Made by a program: the position numbers and the translations under genes. Below, piece after piece: positions 8,349 through 16,580 of a DNA stretch of 64,000 nucleotides (positions are counted from its first letter, which is position 1; each line of letters starts with the position of its first letter). A model generated the notes under the pieces. The model made no database searches and was not told the origin of the DNA. It saw only the letters and a list, made by a program, of their open reading frames with translations. Source of the stretch: Denitrovibrio acetiphilus DSM 12809 (GTDB lineage Bacteria > Chrysiogenota > Deferribacteres > Deferribacterales > Geovibrionaceae); assembly GCF_000025725.1 (NCBI RefSeq), contig NC_013943.1, positions 1,240,001 to 1,304,000 of the forward strand, written 5' to 3'.

Positions 8349-10412
8349 ATGGAAACCAAAGACATACGTAACGTTGCATTTATATCCCATGGAGGTGCGG
8401 GTAAGACCAGCCTTGTGGAGGCTATCCTCTTCAACGCCAAGGCTACCGCCAGAATAGGGAGCGTCGATAACGGAACCAGTGTTATGGACTTTGACCCTGT
8501 TGAGATCGAGAGGGGCATCTCTCTCAGCTCAAAAGTTTGTACCATAGAGTGGCTTAAAACCCATATCAATATTGTTGATACGCCCGGGTATGCAAATTTT
8601 CTGCATGAGACGCGGGCAGGATTGTCGGCTGTAGGCGGCGCAGTTGTTATTGCTTCTGCCATTACAGGTGTTAAGGCTGAAACGAAGCGTGTGTGGGGAT
8701 TTTCAGAAGAATTTGACCTTGCTAAGGTCATTTTTGTTAACAAGATGGACAAAGACCGGGCTGACTTTTTCAGAGCATTAGGAGACATTGAAAAATCTTT
8801 TGGCGTAACGCCGATTCCGCTTTTTTTACCAATAGGGAAAGAAGACAGCTTCAGGGGAATTATTGACCTTGTGAAGATGAAAGCATATATATATCCTGCT
8901 GAACCGACAGCAGAATTTTCTGTTGAAGAGATACCTGCTGAAAGCATGGCAGATGTTGAAAATTATCGTAACAAGCTTCTGGAGGCTGTAAGCGAAACCG
9001 ATGATGCTTTGATTGAAAAGTATCTGGAAGGGGAAGAGCTGACAGAAGAAGAAATACTGAAAGGTATAAGAGAAGCTACGATTTCTAAGCAGTTTATCCC
9101 TGTTATCTGCGGTTCTGCTGTAAAAAATATAGGGAGTAAATTTCTGCTGGAGGCGATAATAAACTACCTTCCGTCACCGCTGGAGCGTGAGCATAAAATG
9201 GCGGTGGAAGAAGATACTGGTGAAGAAGTTTTCGTTGAACCTGCATCTGAAAATTTTACTGCATGGATTTTTAAAACATTCATGGATCCTTTTGCTGGTA
9301 AATTGACTCTGTTCAGAGTATATTCCGGCGAGATAACAAATGACACAGAGGTTTACAACTCTGCCAAAGGTAAAAAAGAGAAGATTTCCCAGCTTTATAT
9401 TTTGCAGGGTAAAAACCATATAAAAGTTGACAAACTCGTTGCCGGACAGATAGGTATGGTAAATAAGCTTAAAATAACCGATACTTTTGATACCTTTTGC
9501 GATCCGAAGCATAAACTGGTTTTCCCTAAATATCAGCTTATGGACCCTGTCCTTGCATATTCTCTGAAACCTAAGTCTAAAGATGACGAAGATAAGGTTT
9601 CAGGCGGTTTGCACAGGATTATGGAAGAGGATGTCGGACTTAGACTGGATAGAGATGAACGTTCCGGAGATATGCTTATCAAAGGTATGGGGCAGATGCA
9701 CATCGAAGTTGTTGTTGAGAAACTCAGCAAAAAATTTGGTGTGGAAGTTGAGCTCCAAGCTCCAAAAGTGCCTTATATGGAAACAATCAGGGCGTCTGCC
9801 AGAGGGCAGGGGAAATATAAAAAGCAGTCCGGTGGACGTGGTCAGTATGGTGATGTACATATAGAGCTTGCACCCCTGAAGAGTGGCGAAGGGTTTCAGT
9901 TTGAAAATAAAATTGTAGGTGGAGCTGTACCCAGAAATTATATCCCTGCTGTTGAAAAAGGGATTTATGATGCATCCAAAGAGGGTGTTCTGGCGGGGTT
10001 CCCGCTGATAGATTTTAAGGCTGTTCTTGTTGATGGATCATACCATTCGGTTGACTCATCGGAGATGGCGTTTACTATCGCAGGCTCAATGGCATTTAAA
10101 AAAGTTGCTCTGGATGCAAAACCTGTACTTCTCGAACCGGTTATGAATTTAGATGTTTTTGTGCCTGACGACATGACAGGGAACGTTATCGGTGACCTTA
10201 ATGCCAGAAGAGGAAGGATAATGAATGTGGAGCCAGAATCTAACGGTCAACACATAAGATCACAGGTTCCTATGGCTGAGGTCTTGAAATATGCACCGGA
10301 TCTTCGTAGTATGACAGGTGGTCACGGCATTTTTTCGATGGATTTCTCTCATTACGAAGAGGTTCCGTCACACCTTGCAGAAAAGGTTATAGCAGAAAAT
10401 AAAGGGGAATAA
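8349..10412 (+). CDS. fusA2: Elongation factor G-like GTPase (second EF-G type)
   Basis: A 687-residue translational GTPase with all EF-G domains. G1 reads SHGGAGKTS rather than the canonical AHIDAGKTT; G2/G3 read RGISLSSK and DTPGYANF; G4 is NKMDKDRAD. The lysine-to-glycine and aspartate-to-alanine pattern in G1 and the shifted switch I sequence mark the EF-G2/EF-G-like paralogue class, not the str-operon copy. It also stands alone without rpsL/rpsG/tuf. Start ATG 8349 has GGAGGGTG upstream; an earlier in-frame ATT/ATG reading (8310) adds nothing conserved. Probably a specialised ribosome translocation, recycling or stress factor. Confidence 0.9.
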   Translation: METKDIRNVAFISHGGAGKTSLVEAILFNAKATARIGSVDNGTSVMDFDPVEIERGISLSSKVCTIEWLKTHINIVDTPGYANFLHETRAGLSAVGGAVVIASAITGVKAETKRVWGFSEEFDLAKVIFVNKMDKDRADFFRALGDIEKSFGVTPIPLFLPIGKEDSFRGIIDLVKMKAYIYPAEPTAEFSVEEIPAESMADVENYRNKLLEAVSETDDALIEKYLEGEELTEEEILKGIREATISKQFIPVICGSAVKNIGSKFLLEAIINYLPSPLEREHKMAVEEDTGEEVFVEPASENFTAWIFKTFMDPFAGKLTLFRVYSGEITNDTEVYNSAKGKKEKISQLYILQGKNHIKVDKLVAGQIGMVNKLKITDTFDTFCDPKHKLVFPKYQLMDPVLAYSLKPKSKDDEDKVSGGLHRIMEEDVGLRLDRDERSGDMLIKGMGQMHIEVVVEKLSKKFGVEVELQAPKVPYMETIRASARGQGKYKKQSGGRGQYGDVHIELAPLKSGEGFQFENKIVGGAVPRNYIPAVEKGIYDASKEGVLAGFPLIDFKAVLVDGSYHSVDSSEMAFTIAGSMAFKKVALDAKPVLLEPVMNLDVFVPDDMTGNVIGDLNARRGRIMNVEPESNGQHIRSQVPMAEVLKYAPDLRSMTGGHGIFSMDFSHYEEVPSHLAEKVIAENKGE

Positions 10413-10420
10413 ACCTGTAG

Positions 10421-11314
10421 ATGAATGACATTAATTTGATCAGATACCATAACAGAAGCTCAAGTGAAATTAATATGCTTCTGGCTGGGGAGACAGCAGA
10501 TAAGCTTTTCTCCAGAGTGGTTCTGGGTGAATCTAAGAAAGGAGCCGGCTCTTCTATGCTGGTTCTTTTCGGTACTGTGGCGGCATCTTTTGCCTGTGCG
10601 GTTTTTGCGTCTTATGTCATTTATCATGTTGTCCTTGTTAAAGATATATCTTTGCCTGCCATAGATAAGACTAAGATAGCAAAGAAAGTTTCAGATTATA
10701 AACTTGAGCTGAGAACAGGTGGGGATCCTTACCTGAAAGACGGCTTTCAGAAGATCGCAGAGGTGGAAAAAACACCGGATGCGAATGCGCAGCCTGTTGT
10801 TGTGGTTTCCGGATATAAACCACCTGTAGATAAAGAGGCAAATCCGGAGCTTTTCACTAAACCTGTGGAACTGCAAGGAGAGCCTAAAAAGCGCAAAAGA
10901 GATAAACGTATGTTGGTTACCCCTATTTTTACGGGTAATCACGTTATACAATTTCTGGACGTTAATGAAAAAGAAGCAGCGAAGGTTAGGGTTCTTGCAG
11001 AAAATAACGATTTTAATCTTGAGATAATTGGTTCCAGTAAAAAGGCTTTCAGGAAATGGAAGGCATATAGAGAAGACAGAAGTTCCAGTGTGGTTATAGC
11101 GGGAATGAATGTCAAATATATGAAAACTTTTAAGAGCAGACAGGCCGCTCTTGACTATCTGGAAGAGAAAAGAATAGCAGGGATAGTTGCAACAGACACA
11201 ACTTACTATGACTATTACGATATGGAAGTTTGCTGCCTCGGAGACGAAGCTGCGGAAAAACTTGCCCGTGGAAGCGGTATTGCTATGAAGAAAATTAAAA
11301 TTCTTAAGAAATAG
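10421..11314 (+). CDS. Uncharacterised single-pass membrane protein
   Basis: Not recognised. The 297-residue protein has a short cytoplasmic head, one strong transmembrane helix at about residues 44-73, and a ~220-residue extracytoplasmic part. A proline- and lysine-rich linker around residues 115-165 leads to a C-terminal domain of two similar alpha-beta stretches (FLDVNEKEAAKVRVLAENND and FKSRQAALDYLEEKRIAG), reminiscent of small repeat domains such as SPOR, but no signature is clear. It starts nine bases after fusA2, so it is likely co-transcribed. It ends just before the ihf promoter. Confidence 0.75.
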   Translation: MNDINLIRYHNRSSSEINMLLAGETADKLFSRVVLGESKKGAGSSMLVLFGTVAASFACAVFASYVIYHVVLVKDISLPAIDKTKIAKKVSDYKLELRTGGDPYLKDGFQKIAEVEKTPDANAQPVVVVSGYKPPVDKEANPELFTKPVELQGEPKKRKRDKRMLVTPIFTGNHVIQFLDVNEKEAAKVRVLAENNDFNLEIIGSSKKAFRKWKAYREDRSSSVVIAGMNVKYMKTFKSRQAALDYLEEKRIAGIVATDTTYYDYYDMEVCCLGDEAAEKLARGSGIAMKKIKILKK

Positions 11315-11326
11315 CAACAAAAAGCG

Positions 11327-11355
11327 TTGACGGGTCTTTTTTTAACGGATAAAAT
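11327..11355 (+). promoter_or_regulatory. Sigma-70-type promoter for the ihf-merR operon
   Basis: TTGACG (11327-11332) and TAAAAT (11350-11355) are separated by 17 bases, 22 bases ahead of the ihf start. TTGGAGG (about 11363-11370) is the ribosome binding site. Both boxes are five-of-six matches to consensus. Confidence 0.75.
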
Positions 11356-11376
11356 CTTAATACTTGGAGGTTCGCT

Positions 11377-11652
11377 ATGACAAAAGCTGATATAGTTGAG
11401 TTGATTCACGAGAAACTAGGTCTTACTAAGAAAGACATTGCTAAAGTTGTCGATGAACTTTTTAACGAAGTTAGAGATCAGATACTCGGCAAAAACAATG
11501 TCAAAATATCCGGTTTTGGTAATTTTGAAGTTAAAAAGCGCGGGCGCAGAATAGGACGTAACCCTAAAACAGGAGTTGAGACTGTTATTGAACCAAGAAC
11601 AGTTGTCGTATTCAGACCTAGCCAGATTTTTAAAGATGAGGTAAATGACTAA
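11377..11652 (+). CDS. ihfA: HU/IHF family DNA-bending protein, IHF-alpha-like
   Basis: A 91-residue nucleoid protein. It has the family start MTKADIVELIHEKLGLTKKD, the beta-ribbon arm with GRNPKTGVE (proline that intercalates DNA), and the core ISGFGNFEVKKR and VVVFRPSQ. The overall sequence is closer to IHF alpha than to HU. It bends DNA and supports recombination, replication and sigma-54 promoters. A strong promoter lies just upstream, and the following MerR-type gene overlaps its end by eight bases, a pairing commonly seen for ihfA in delta-proteobacteria-like genomes. Confidence 0.92.
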   Translation: MTKADIVELIHEKLGLTKKDIAKVVDELFNEVRDQILGKNNVKISGFGNFEVKKRGRRIGRNPKTGVETVIEPRTVVVFRPSQIFKDEVND

Positions 11653-11950
11653 GCTATTTTATAAAATAGGCGAAGTCTGCGACATTACAGGTCTTAAACC
11701 TACAGTTCTTAGATTTTGGGAAAAAGAGTTCAGACAGCTTCGACCTACTAAATCATCTGGTGGTCAGCGTCTTTACACGGAAAAGCATATTGAACTTGCA
11801 AAACGTCTTAAGGTTATGCTTTATGATGAAAAGTTCACCATTGAAGGTGTAAAGAAAAAACTAGCTGAGTCTGAAGATTATGAAACTGGTCTTAATAAAG
11901 AACAGATTAAAAGCGAACTTAACAATATACTTAAACTATTAAACTCCTGA
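11645..11950 (+). CDS. MerR family transcriptional regulator, short
   Basis: A 101-residue protein made almost only of the MerR winged helix: FYKIGEVCDITGLKPTVLRFWEKEF (helix-turn-helix, residues 5-29), then the wing SSGGQRLYTEKHIELAKRLK. A short helix follows and there is no effector domain or cysteine set, so no metal or drug is implied. The ATG lies inside the end of the ihf gene (eight-base overlap). The terminator hairpin begins at its stop codon. Function probably general or linked to IHF. Confidence 0.9.
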   Translation: MTKLFYKIGEVCDITGLKPTVLRFWEKEFRQLRPTKSSGGQRLYTEKHIELAKRLKVMLYDEKFTIEGVKKKLAESEDYETGLNKEQIKSELNNILKLLNS

Positions 11951-11971
11951 CAGTCTCAGGAGTTTTTTTTT
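11941..11971 (+). terminator. Rho-independent terminator of the ihf-merR operon
   Basis: A 10-bp perfect stem, AAACTCCTGA and TCAGGAGTTT, with a five-base loop and eight or more T residues after it. The left arm includes the last codons and stop of the MerR-type gene. Confidence 0.92.
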
Positions 11972-12000
11972 ATGCGGTAGAAAACAGAACACCACGTATT

Positions 12001-12234
12001 TATGTGTGAATGAATGAGCTAATCACAGCTTTAGAACTTATGAGTCATTGCGAAGAATATAATGACGAAGCAATCTCAGGACTAACTAACGAGTCCAGAG
12101 ACTGCCACATCCCTGCGGACTTCGCAGTGACGTGTTTTGCATATACTCTGGCTGTGACAACGAAGTTGTAACTTCGTGTGTTAAGCATGTGCGAAGCAAT
12201 AGAACCACAGGTTTCTCCGAGGGAATCTATATGA
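12001..12234 (+). repeat. Interspersed ~230-bp non-coding repeat, copy A
   Basis: One of three related copies in the window (others at about 25765 and, inverted, 62486). Shared landmarks in order: GAATGAATGAGCTAATCACAG, GTCATTGCG, AATGACGAAGCAATCTCAG, CAGAGACTGCCACA, CAGTGACGT, TTTTGCATAT, ACGAAGTTGTAACTTCG, TTAAGCATGTG, AGCAATAGAACCACAGG. It contains small internal inverted repeats and no conserved reading frame. It fills most of the 352-base gap between the MerR-type and FecR-type genes. The remaining ~70 bases show nothing. Confidence 0.85.
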
Positions 12235-12302
12235 TCTACCAGCAATACAAATCACATCCTAATATGAAGAATATAAGTAAGATGTTATTAGAGCCTATCC
12301 GT

Positions 12303-13001
12303 TTATTCGACATCGTTAAGAAGATAAAATGCCTGCTCAATATCCTTGTTAAACTTTATCTCATGAACCTCGCTACCGTCTATTGCAAATGCGCTCCCTG
12401 CTTTCATTTTAAAGTTATGTACATATTCAACAAAATTTTCTTGAAGGTCTTTAACATATTGGTCATATTCGCCCATCATTTTTTTAACGTAAGCTTCATA
12501 TTCGTCTATCTGAACCTCTGAGTATTTTTTAAAGTTGCCCTCTTTGGATGTAACTTCGAGCTCTCCTTCTTTCAGGAAAATAGCATTTCTCCCTGTTTCG
12601 CTTGTGTCTACGACAAATTTTGTGCCTTTGACACCGATGACCGCAGTTGTGAGCGATATATTGACTCCTGATGTTTTGCCTCGGGTTTTAATGGAAAAGA
12701 CGACTCTTCCTGCTTCCGGAGCATAGGTGTTAGTGCTCTCCACTGTAAGTACAGAATTTTCCGCAAGTGCGATCTTATCTTCATTAATGAACTTCAAAAG
12801 AGCAGTTGCTTCTCTTTTGGTTGCTACACGGTTGTGCTCATATATTTCAGTCTTAGTTTCGGTCACGTTTTCAGGTCTTGGTGAAGTTCCGTCGTATATC
12901 TGTACACGACCTTCGAAATTTTCGATGATGCCTGCTTTTTCAGCACCATAAACTGAAATTGAGGAGACCATAAATATCAGTATTATTATCAGTTTTTTCA
13001 T
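12303..13001 (-). CDS. FecR-domain periplasmic protein
   Basis: A 232-residue exported protein: signal peptide MKKLIIILIFMVSSISVYG then the mature start AEKAGIIENFEG. The FecR beta domain covers about residues 22-160, with RVATKREATALLKFINEDKIALAENS and ISLTTAVIGVKGTKFVVDT, the standard FecR core. A helical tail of charged residues (about 165-205) follows. Such stand-alone FecR proteins are cell-envelope proteins, not classical iron regulators. Start 13001 chosen because GGAGAG lies seven bases upstream and the signal peptide begins there. It is divergent from the LPP20 lipoprotein cluster (160 bases between starts). Confidence 0.85.
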   Translation of the reverse strand: MKKLIIILIFMVSSISVYGAEKAGIIENFEGRVQIYDGTSPRPENVTETKTEIYEHNRVATKREATALLKFINEDKIALAENSVLTVESTNTYAPEAGRVVFSIKTRGKTSGVNISLTTAVIGVKGTKFVVDTSETGRNAIFLKEGELEVTSKEGNFKKYSEVQIDEYEAYVKKMMGEYDQYVKDLQENFVEYVHNFKMKAGSAFAIDGSEVHEIKFNKDIEQAFYLLNDVE

Positions 13002-13160
13002 TTTCAACTCTCCATAATACATTATGTCATGTATTAGATAATTATGTAGTGAATAATCACTTTATTTTTTGATATCATCTATTATGCTGTGTAATTATCA
13101 TGGTAACATGCATAAGTGTGTGGTAAATTATTATATTAAAAAAGTATACGGAGGTTCAAG

Positions 13161-13739
13161 ATGAAAAAGATAGTTCTGTTTCTTGCTGCTGTGGGATTAC
13201 TTATGGTTGGATGTGCAGGCAGCGAACCAAAACAGGAACTCGCGGATCCGTGTTTTCAGGGTGCTCCTAGCTGGGTTGTTAATCCACAGGTTGAAGGTGC
13301 GATTGCGGCAGCCGGTTCTGCTAAGAAATCTGCCGGTGGTATGCAGTTTACGAGAGACGCTGCTATGGCTAATGCCAGAAGCGAAATCTCCCGTGTTATA
13401 GAAGTTAAAGTTAATACAATGATGAAAGACTTTACTCAGGTTACCGGTGTTGGAGATGCAGAGACTGTTGATAAAGTGACATCTTCTGTTTCCAAACAGG
13501 TTTCAAGCCAGGTACTTCAGGGCACAATGCAGAAAGACGCATGGTTTTCTCCATGTGGCGAGCTTTATGTTCTCGTAGTTCTTGACCCTAGTAAAGTTGC
13601 TGACGCCACAAAGAAACAGGTTGTGACAAGCATGAAAAACGATCAGGCTCTGTGGCAGCAGTTTCAGGCTCAGAAAGCACAGGACGAGCTTGATGCAGCT
13701 GTTAATAAAGAGTTCGGTCAGGGCGGATTGGGTCAGTAA
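13161..13739 (+). CDS. LPP20-type lipoprotein
   Basis: A 192-residue lipoprotein with signal MKKIVLFLAAVGLLMVGC (lipobox Cys18). The domain WVVNPQVEGAIAAAGSA, then TRDAAMANARSEISRVIEVKV, matches the LPP20 family (Helicobacter Lpp20, flagellar outer-membrane protein FlgP relatives): a short strand, a long helix rich in AxxxAR, and a C-terminal strand ending YVLVVLDPS. The ribosome binding site is GGAGG. It is followed by a hairpin and then two more paralogues, suggesting an outer-membrane assembly built of related lipoproteins. Confidence 0.82.
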   Translation: MKKIVLFLAAVGLLMVGCAGSEPKQELADPCFQGAPSWVVNPQVEGAIAAAGSAKKSAGGMQFTRDAAMANARSEISRVIEVKVNTMMKDFTQVTGVGDAETVDKVTSSVSKQVSSQVLQGTMQKDAWFSPCGELYVLVVLDPSKVADATKKQVVTSMKNDQALWQQFQAQKAQDELDAAVNKEFGQGGLGQ

Positions 13740-13761
13740 GAGATATTTTATAAAATTTAAG

Positions 13762-13790
13762 AGGGCAGTCCGTTTGGCTGCCCTTTTTTT
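13762..13790 (+). terminator. Hairpin with T-tract between two LPP20-type genes
   Basis: Seven-bp stem AGGGCAG / CTGCCCT with a nine-base loop, followed by seven T residues. It lies 12 bases ahead of the next ATG, so it may terminate or only attenuate, giving more of the first lipoprotein than of the later ones. Confidence 0.75.
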
Positions 13791-13801
13791 ATAGGTGACT
13801 G

Positions 13802-14218
13802 ATGAAAAGACTATTTGCAATATTTCTTATATTTTCTTTATGTGTGCTGATGGCTGCATGTGCAGCAACAAGCGGAGGCGGACCGAACCTTGTAAACGGG
13901 AAACCTGAATGGTATTTCTCACCAGAGAAAGACGGAAAGATAGGCGGTGTAGGTGTTTCTGGTATCCATAAGGACGGAAAAACAGGGCAGAAGAAGCTGG
14001 CTGTGGAGAGAGCTCTCGGCGAGATCGCAAGACAGATGGGTGTCAAAGTTCAGAGCTTTTCAAATCTCACTTCACAGTCATCATCATATGGAACATCTGT
14101 AACAGGTACTGATCATTCGTTTTTTACTGTTGATGGTAAAATTGTTACTGCGCGCATAGTGGAAATATGGGAAGATTCCTATACTCATGAATTATATGTA
14201 TGGATGGTTGCAGAATGA
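13802..14218 (+). CDS. LPP20-type lipoprotein, short
   Basis: A 138-residue lipoprotein (signal ending LMAAC, Cys18). The body GKPEWYFSPEKDGKIGGVGVSG and ERALGEIARQMGVKVQSFSNL repeats the plan of its neighbours: an aromatic start motif, a glycine-rich strand, a long helix and a terminal strand (DSYTHELYVWMVAE). The stop overlaps the next gene as ATGA. Together with the genes at 13.2 and 15.4 kb it forms a set of three divergent paralogues. Exact role unknown. Confidence 0.8.
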   Translation: MKRLFAIFLIFSLCVLMAACAATSGGGPNLVNGKPEWYFSPEKDGKIGGVGVSGIHKDGKTGQKKLAVERALGEIARQMGVKVQSFSNLTSQSSSYGTSVTGTDHSFFTVDGKIVTARIVEIWEDSYTHELYVWMVAE

Positions 14219-15393
14219 AAAAAATTACTATAACTGTCGTGGTGCTGATGTGTTTTGTTCTGGCACATGCGGATGGATTTGAGGACTTTAAGGGGCAGAA
14301 TGAAAAGGAGTTTGAAAGCTCTAAAAAAGAGTTTACTTCCTATAAGCAGGAGACCGAAAAGGCTTTTGAAACATACAAAAATATAGTAAATGAAGAGTTC
14401 GAAAGTTATAAAAAAAATATTGAAAAATACTGGGATACTGTGGAAGTTTCCACTAATACAAAGTGGGTTGAATATCTGAACAACTATCGTATCAGAAAGA
14501 TAGTTGATTTCGAAACAGGTGAAATACGGATTGATGTTCTCGGCGGTACTCCATCAGACATCAAACCTGTCCTTAAAGACCTTTTGAAGGAAGACAAAGG
14601 AAATGCTTTCCGGCGGGATCCGGTTGCTTTTAACACTGAAAAGAAACTTCGTGAACAGGTTCCAGGAGTCGTGACGGAAAAGGTAAGTGATGACCCTGTA
14701 CTTGAGCCTGTTTTTTCTGACAACCCTCTTAATGCAACTGAGCTTGACCAGCTTGCAGATAAGCTTATAAATGATTCGTCTGTTTCAACGGAGATATCTG
14801 ATAAAACCGGCAAACATGTTACTACAGCAAAAATTAAACTGCCGGCAGACACTTATCAGAAATCAGCCGCAAAAGTGAAGCCTTTCGCTGAGAATTATGC
14901 AAAAGAGTTTAAGCTTAATCCGGCTCTGGTGATGTCGGTGATGTATAACGAAAGCCGCTTTAACCCTTTGGCAAAGTCACATGTTCCTGCATACGGTTTA
15001 ATGCAGATAGTTCCCCAATCTGCCGGAGTAGATGTTATGCAGTTTCTCGAAGGTAAGAAGAAGGTGCTTGCTCCATCTTATCTTTATAATGCAGAGAATA
15101 ATGTTAAAATCGGTTCAGCTTATCTGCATATTCTGTATTACCGATATCTGAAAGGTATAAACAACCCCGAAAGCAGGCTTTACTGCTCGATCGCTGCGTA
15201 TAATACTGGTGCCGGCAATGTCGCCTATGCCTTTAATAAAAATAACGGCGGACGATACAGCATATCCAGGGCTGTTCCTGTCATAAACAGCATGAGCCCG
15301 CAGAAAGTTTATGAGTATCTTAAATTTAACCTCAGATATGAAGAAGCGAGGAACTATATTGTTAATGTTTCAGCTAAAATGAAAGATTATTAA
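14215..15393 (+). CDS. MltC-like lytic murein transglycosylase
   Basis: A 392-residue exported enzyme that cleaves peptidoglycan between MurNAc and GlcNAc. After a signal peptide (MKKITITVVVLMCFVLAHA) comes a heptad-like coiled region (residues 20-70), then a domain like the MltC N-terminus (WVEYLNNYRIRKIVDFETGE). The SLT domain starts near 230: SVMYNESRFNPLAKS holds the catalytic glutamate, followed by YGLMQIVPQSAG and AAYNTGAGNV. E. coli MltC is a lipoprotein; this one has no lipobox, ending instead at a type I-like site. Start 14215 chosen for the ATGA overlap and the signal peptide. Confidence 0.87.
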   Translation: MKKITITVVVLMCFVLAHADGFEDFKGQNEKEFESSKKEFTSYKQETEKAFETYKNIVNEEFESYKKNIEKYWDTVEVSTNTKWVEYLNNYRIRKIVDFETGEIRIDVLGGTPSDIKPVLKDLLKEDKGNAFRRDPVAFNTEKKLREQVPGVVTEKVSDDPVLEPVFSDNPLNATELDQLADKLINDSSVSTEISDKTGKHVTTAKIKLPADTYQKSAAKVKPFAENYAKEFKLNPALVMSVMYNESRFNPLAKSHVPAYGLMQIVPQSAGVDVMQFLEGKKKVLAPSYLYNAENNVKIGSAYLHILYYRYLKGINNPESRLYCSIAAYNTGAGNVAYAFNKNNGGRYSISRAVPVINSMSPQKVYEYLKFNLRYEEARNYIVNVSAKMKDY

Positions 15394-15408
15394 TTTCAGG
15401 AGCACATT

Positions 15409-16038
15409 ATGGGAAAGATAATTATTTTTAGTATAACTGTTGTGCTGTTTCTGACTGGATGCGGAGGCGCTGCAAAGCCCACAGCAAAACAGGATAGCGC
15501 GAAAATTCAACAGCAGAGAGCCGAACAAGCTCAAAAAGAGATGGAACAGGACATTACATCAGGAACTCTTAATATGGATTTCGGGGGCTCTTCAGCTATA
15601 TCCAAACCCGTAGAAAAACCAGAAGCCGTTATGCCTCCTAAAAAACAACCCGGAAAGGTCGGTTCTTTGATGCCTGAAACCAAATATCCTATGAGGGATG
15701 GTTTTCCTGAATGGTTTTATACTCCTGTTTATGATGGATACATAGGGGCTGTAGGTATAGCTCCGAAGCAGAGAAGCAACAGCCTTTCTGCGCAGAAAAG
15801 GGTTGCGAGGGTGCAGGCACAAAAAAATCTGGCAAAGCAGATCGAGGTACTCATAAACTCAGACTTGAATGTTGAATCCCTCAGCTCAGGCACTGCAACT
15901 GTGGAAAGCTACAGGCAAAAGGTTACTTCCATGACAAGGGAGCAGGCTGATCAATTTCTCAACGGGTTCAAGGTGATGGATGAATGGGTAGACCCAAAAA
16001 CCGATGATTACTATATATGGATGATACTAGAAAAGTAG
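15409..16038 (+). CDS. LPP20-type lipoprotein with extended linker
   Basis: A 209-residue lipoprotein (lipobox LTGC, Cys18). A glutamine- and lysine-rich linker of about 80 residues precedes the LPP20-like domain, which reads FPEWFYTPVYDGYIGAVGIA, then KRVARVQAQKNLAKQIEVLI, and ends DDYYIWMILEK, closely parallel to the 138-residue paralogue two genes upstream. It starts 16 bases after the transglycosylase stop with AGGAG in front. The long linker could span the periplasm toward peptidoglycan. Function is not known. Confidence 0.8.
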   Translation: MGKIIIFSITVVLFLTGCGGAAKPTAKQDSAKIQQQRAEQAQKEMEQDITSGTLNMDFGGSSAISKPVEKPEAVMPPKKQPGKVGSLMPETKYPMRDGFPEWFYTPVYDGYIGAVGIAPKQRSNSLSAQKRVARVQAQKNLAKQIEVLINSDLNVESLSSGTATVESYRQKVTSMTREQADQFLNGFKVMDEWVDPKTDDYYIWMILEK

Positions 16039-16069
16039 TAATTTCTTTGATATGTATTGAATAATAAAC

Positions 16070-16099
16070 TTGCAATTGTACTTAAGATTCCAGTATGCT
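16070..16099 (+). promoter_or_regulatory. Possible promoter for the STAS gene
   Basis: TTGCAA (16070-16075) and TATGCT (16094-16099) with an 18-base spacer, about 40 bases upstream of the STAS gene. Each box is a four-of-six match, so this is weak. Confidence 0.35.
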
Positions 16100-16140
16100 A
16101 ATTTAAATGCGTTAATATGATTAATACTTAAGGAACTGAT

Positions 16141-16446
16141 ATGAAGATAATTGTTGAAGAAATAGCAGACGGTAAAACAATAAAACCTCACGGAAAGATT
16201 GATATACTGACATCTGCCGAGCTCCGCTCAATGCTGAACGACCTGACAAAGAAAAAGGTTATGCTTATTGTTGTGGATCTCGAACAAGTGACATATATCG
16301 ATTCATCAGGGCTTGCCACTCTTTTGGAGGGGCTTAAAAACCTTAAAGAATATGACGGCAAAATGAAACTTGTTAATGTTCCGGAAAGAATACTGAAGGT
16401 TCTCTCACTGATGAAACTTGATATGATATTTGATATCTCAAAATAA
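16141..16446 (+). CDS. STAS-domain anti-sigma factor antagonist
   Basis: A 101-residue single STAS domain of the SpoIIAA/RsbV kind. The phosphorylatable serine is in VTYIDSSGLATLLEGL (Ser55 or Ser56). The beginning KTIKPHGKIDILTSAELR and the end MKLVNVPERILKVLSLMKLD fit the family. Such proteins bind a serine kinase/anti-sigma factor when dephosphorylated and so release a sigma factor or other target. No RsbW-type kinase or SpoIIE-type phosphatase lies nearby. It has its own terminator. Confidence 0.9.
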   Translation: MKIIVEEIADGKTIKPHGKIDILTSAELRSMLNDLTKKKVMLIVVDLEQVTYIDSSGLATLLEGLKNLKEYDGKMKLVNVPERILKVLSLMKLDMIFDISK

Positions 16447-16447
16447 G

Positions 16448-16486
16448 ACCTCATGCCCGTGCCCGTTGCATATGTGAGGTTGTTTT
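16448..16486 (+). terminator. Probable terminator after the STAS gene
   Basis: ACCTCA (16448-16453) pairs with TGAGGT (16475-16480), extended by an inner TGC/GCA pairing with a bulge, followed by TGTTTTG. The T-run is short. Confidence 0.5.
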
Positions 16487-16501
16487 GTAATGAATAAAAA
16501 G

Positions 16502-16537
16502 AAATCCCCGATACTTTTTAAGTGCCGGGGATTTTTT
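16502..16537. terminator. Bidirectional terminator between STAS and cytochrome b genes
   Basis: AAATCCCCG pairs with CGGGGATTT around an ~18-base loop, with a run of six T on the plus side and A-rich sequence on the other. It separates the convergent STAS and cytochrome b genes. Confidence 0.8.
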
Positions 16538-16580
16538 AGTTTTGCTATAATAACGGTGTTTGCCGTTTTAATTGTACTTA

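Noticed and set aside
12001-12234. Repeat copy A as a CRISPR array or tRNA-like element
   Set aside because: No regular short direct repeats with spacers, no cloverleaf, and the three copies are hundreds of bases long and kilobases apart.
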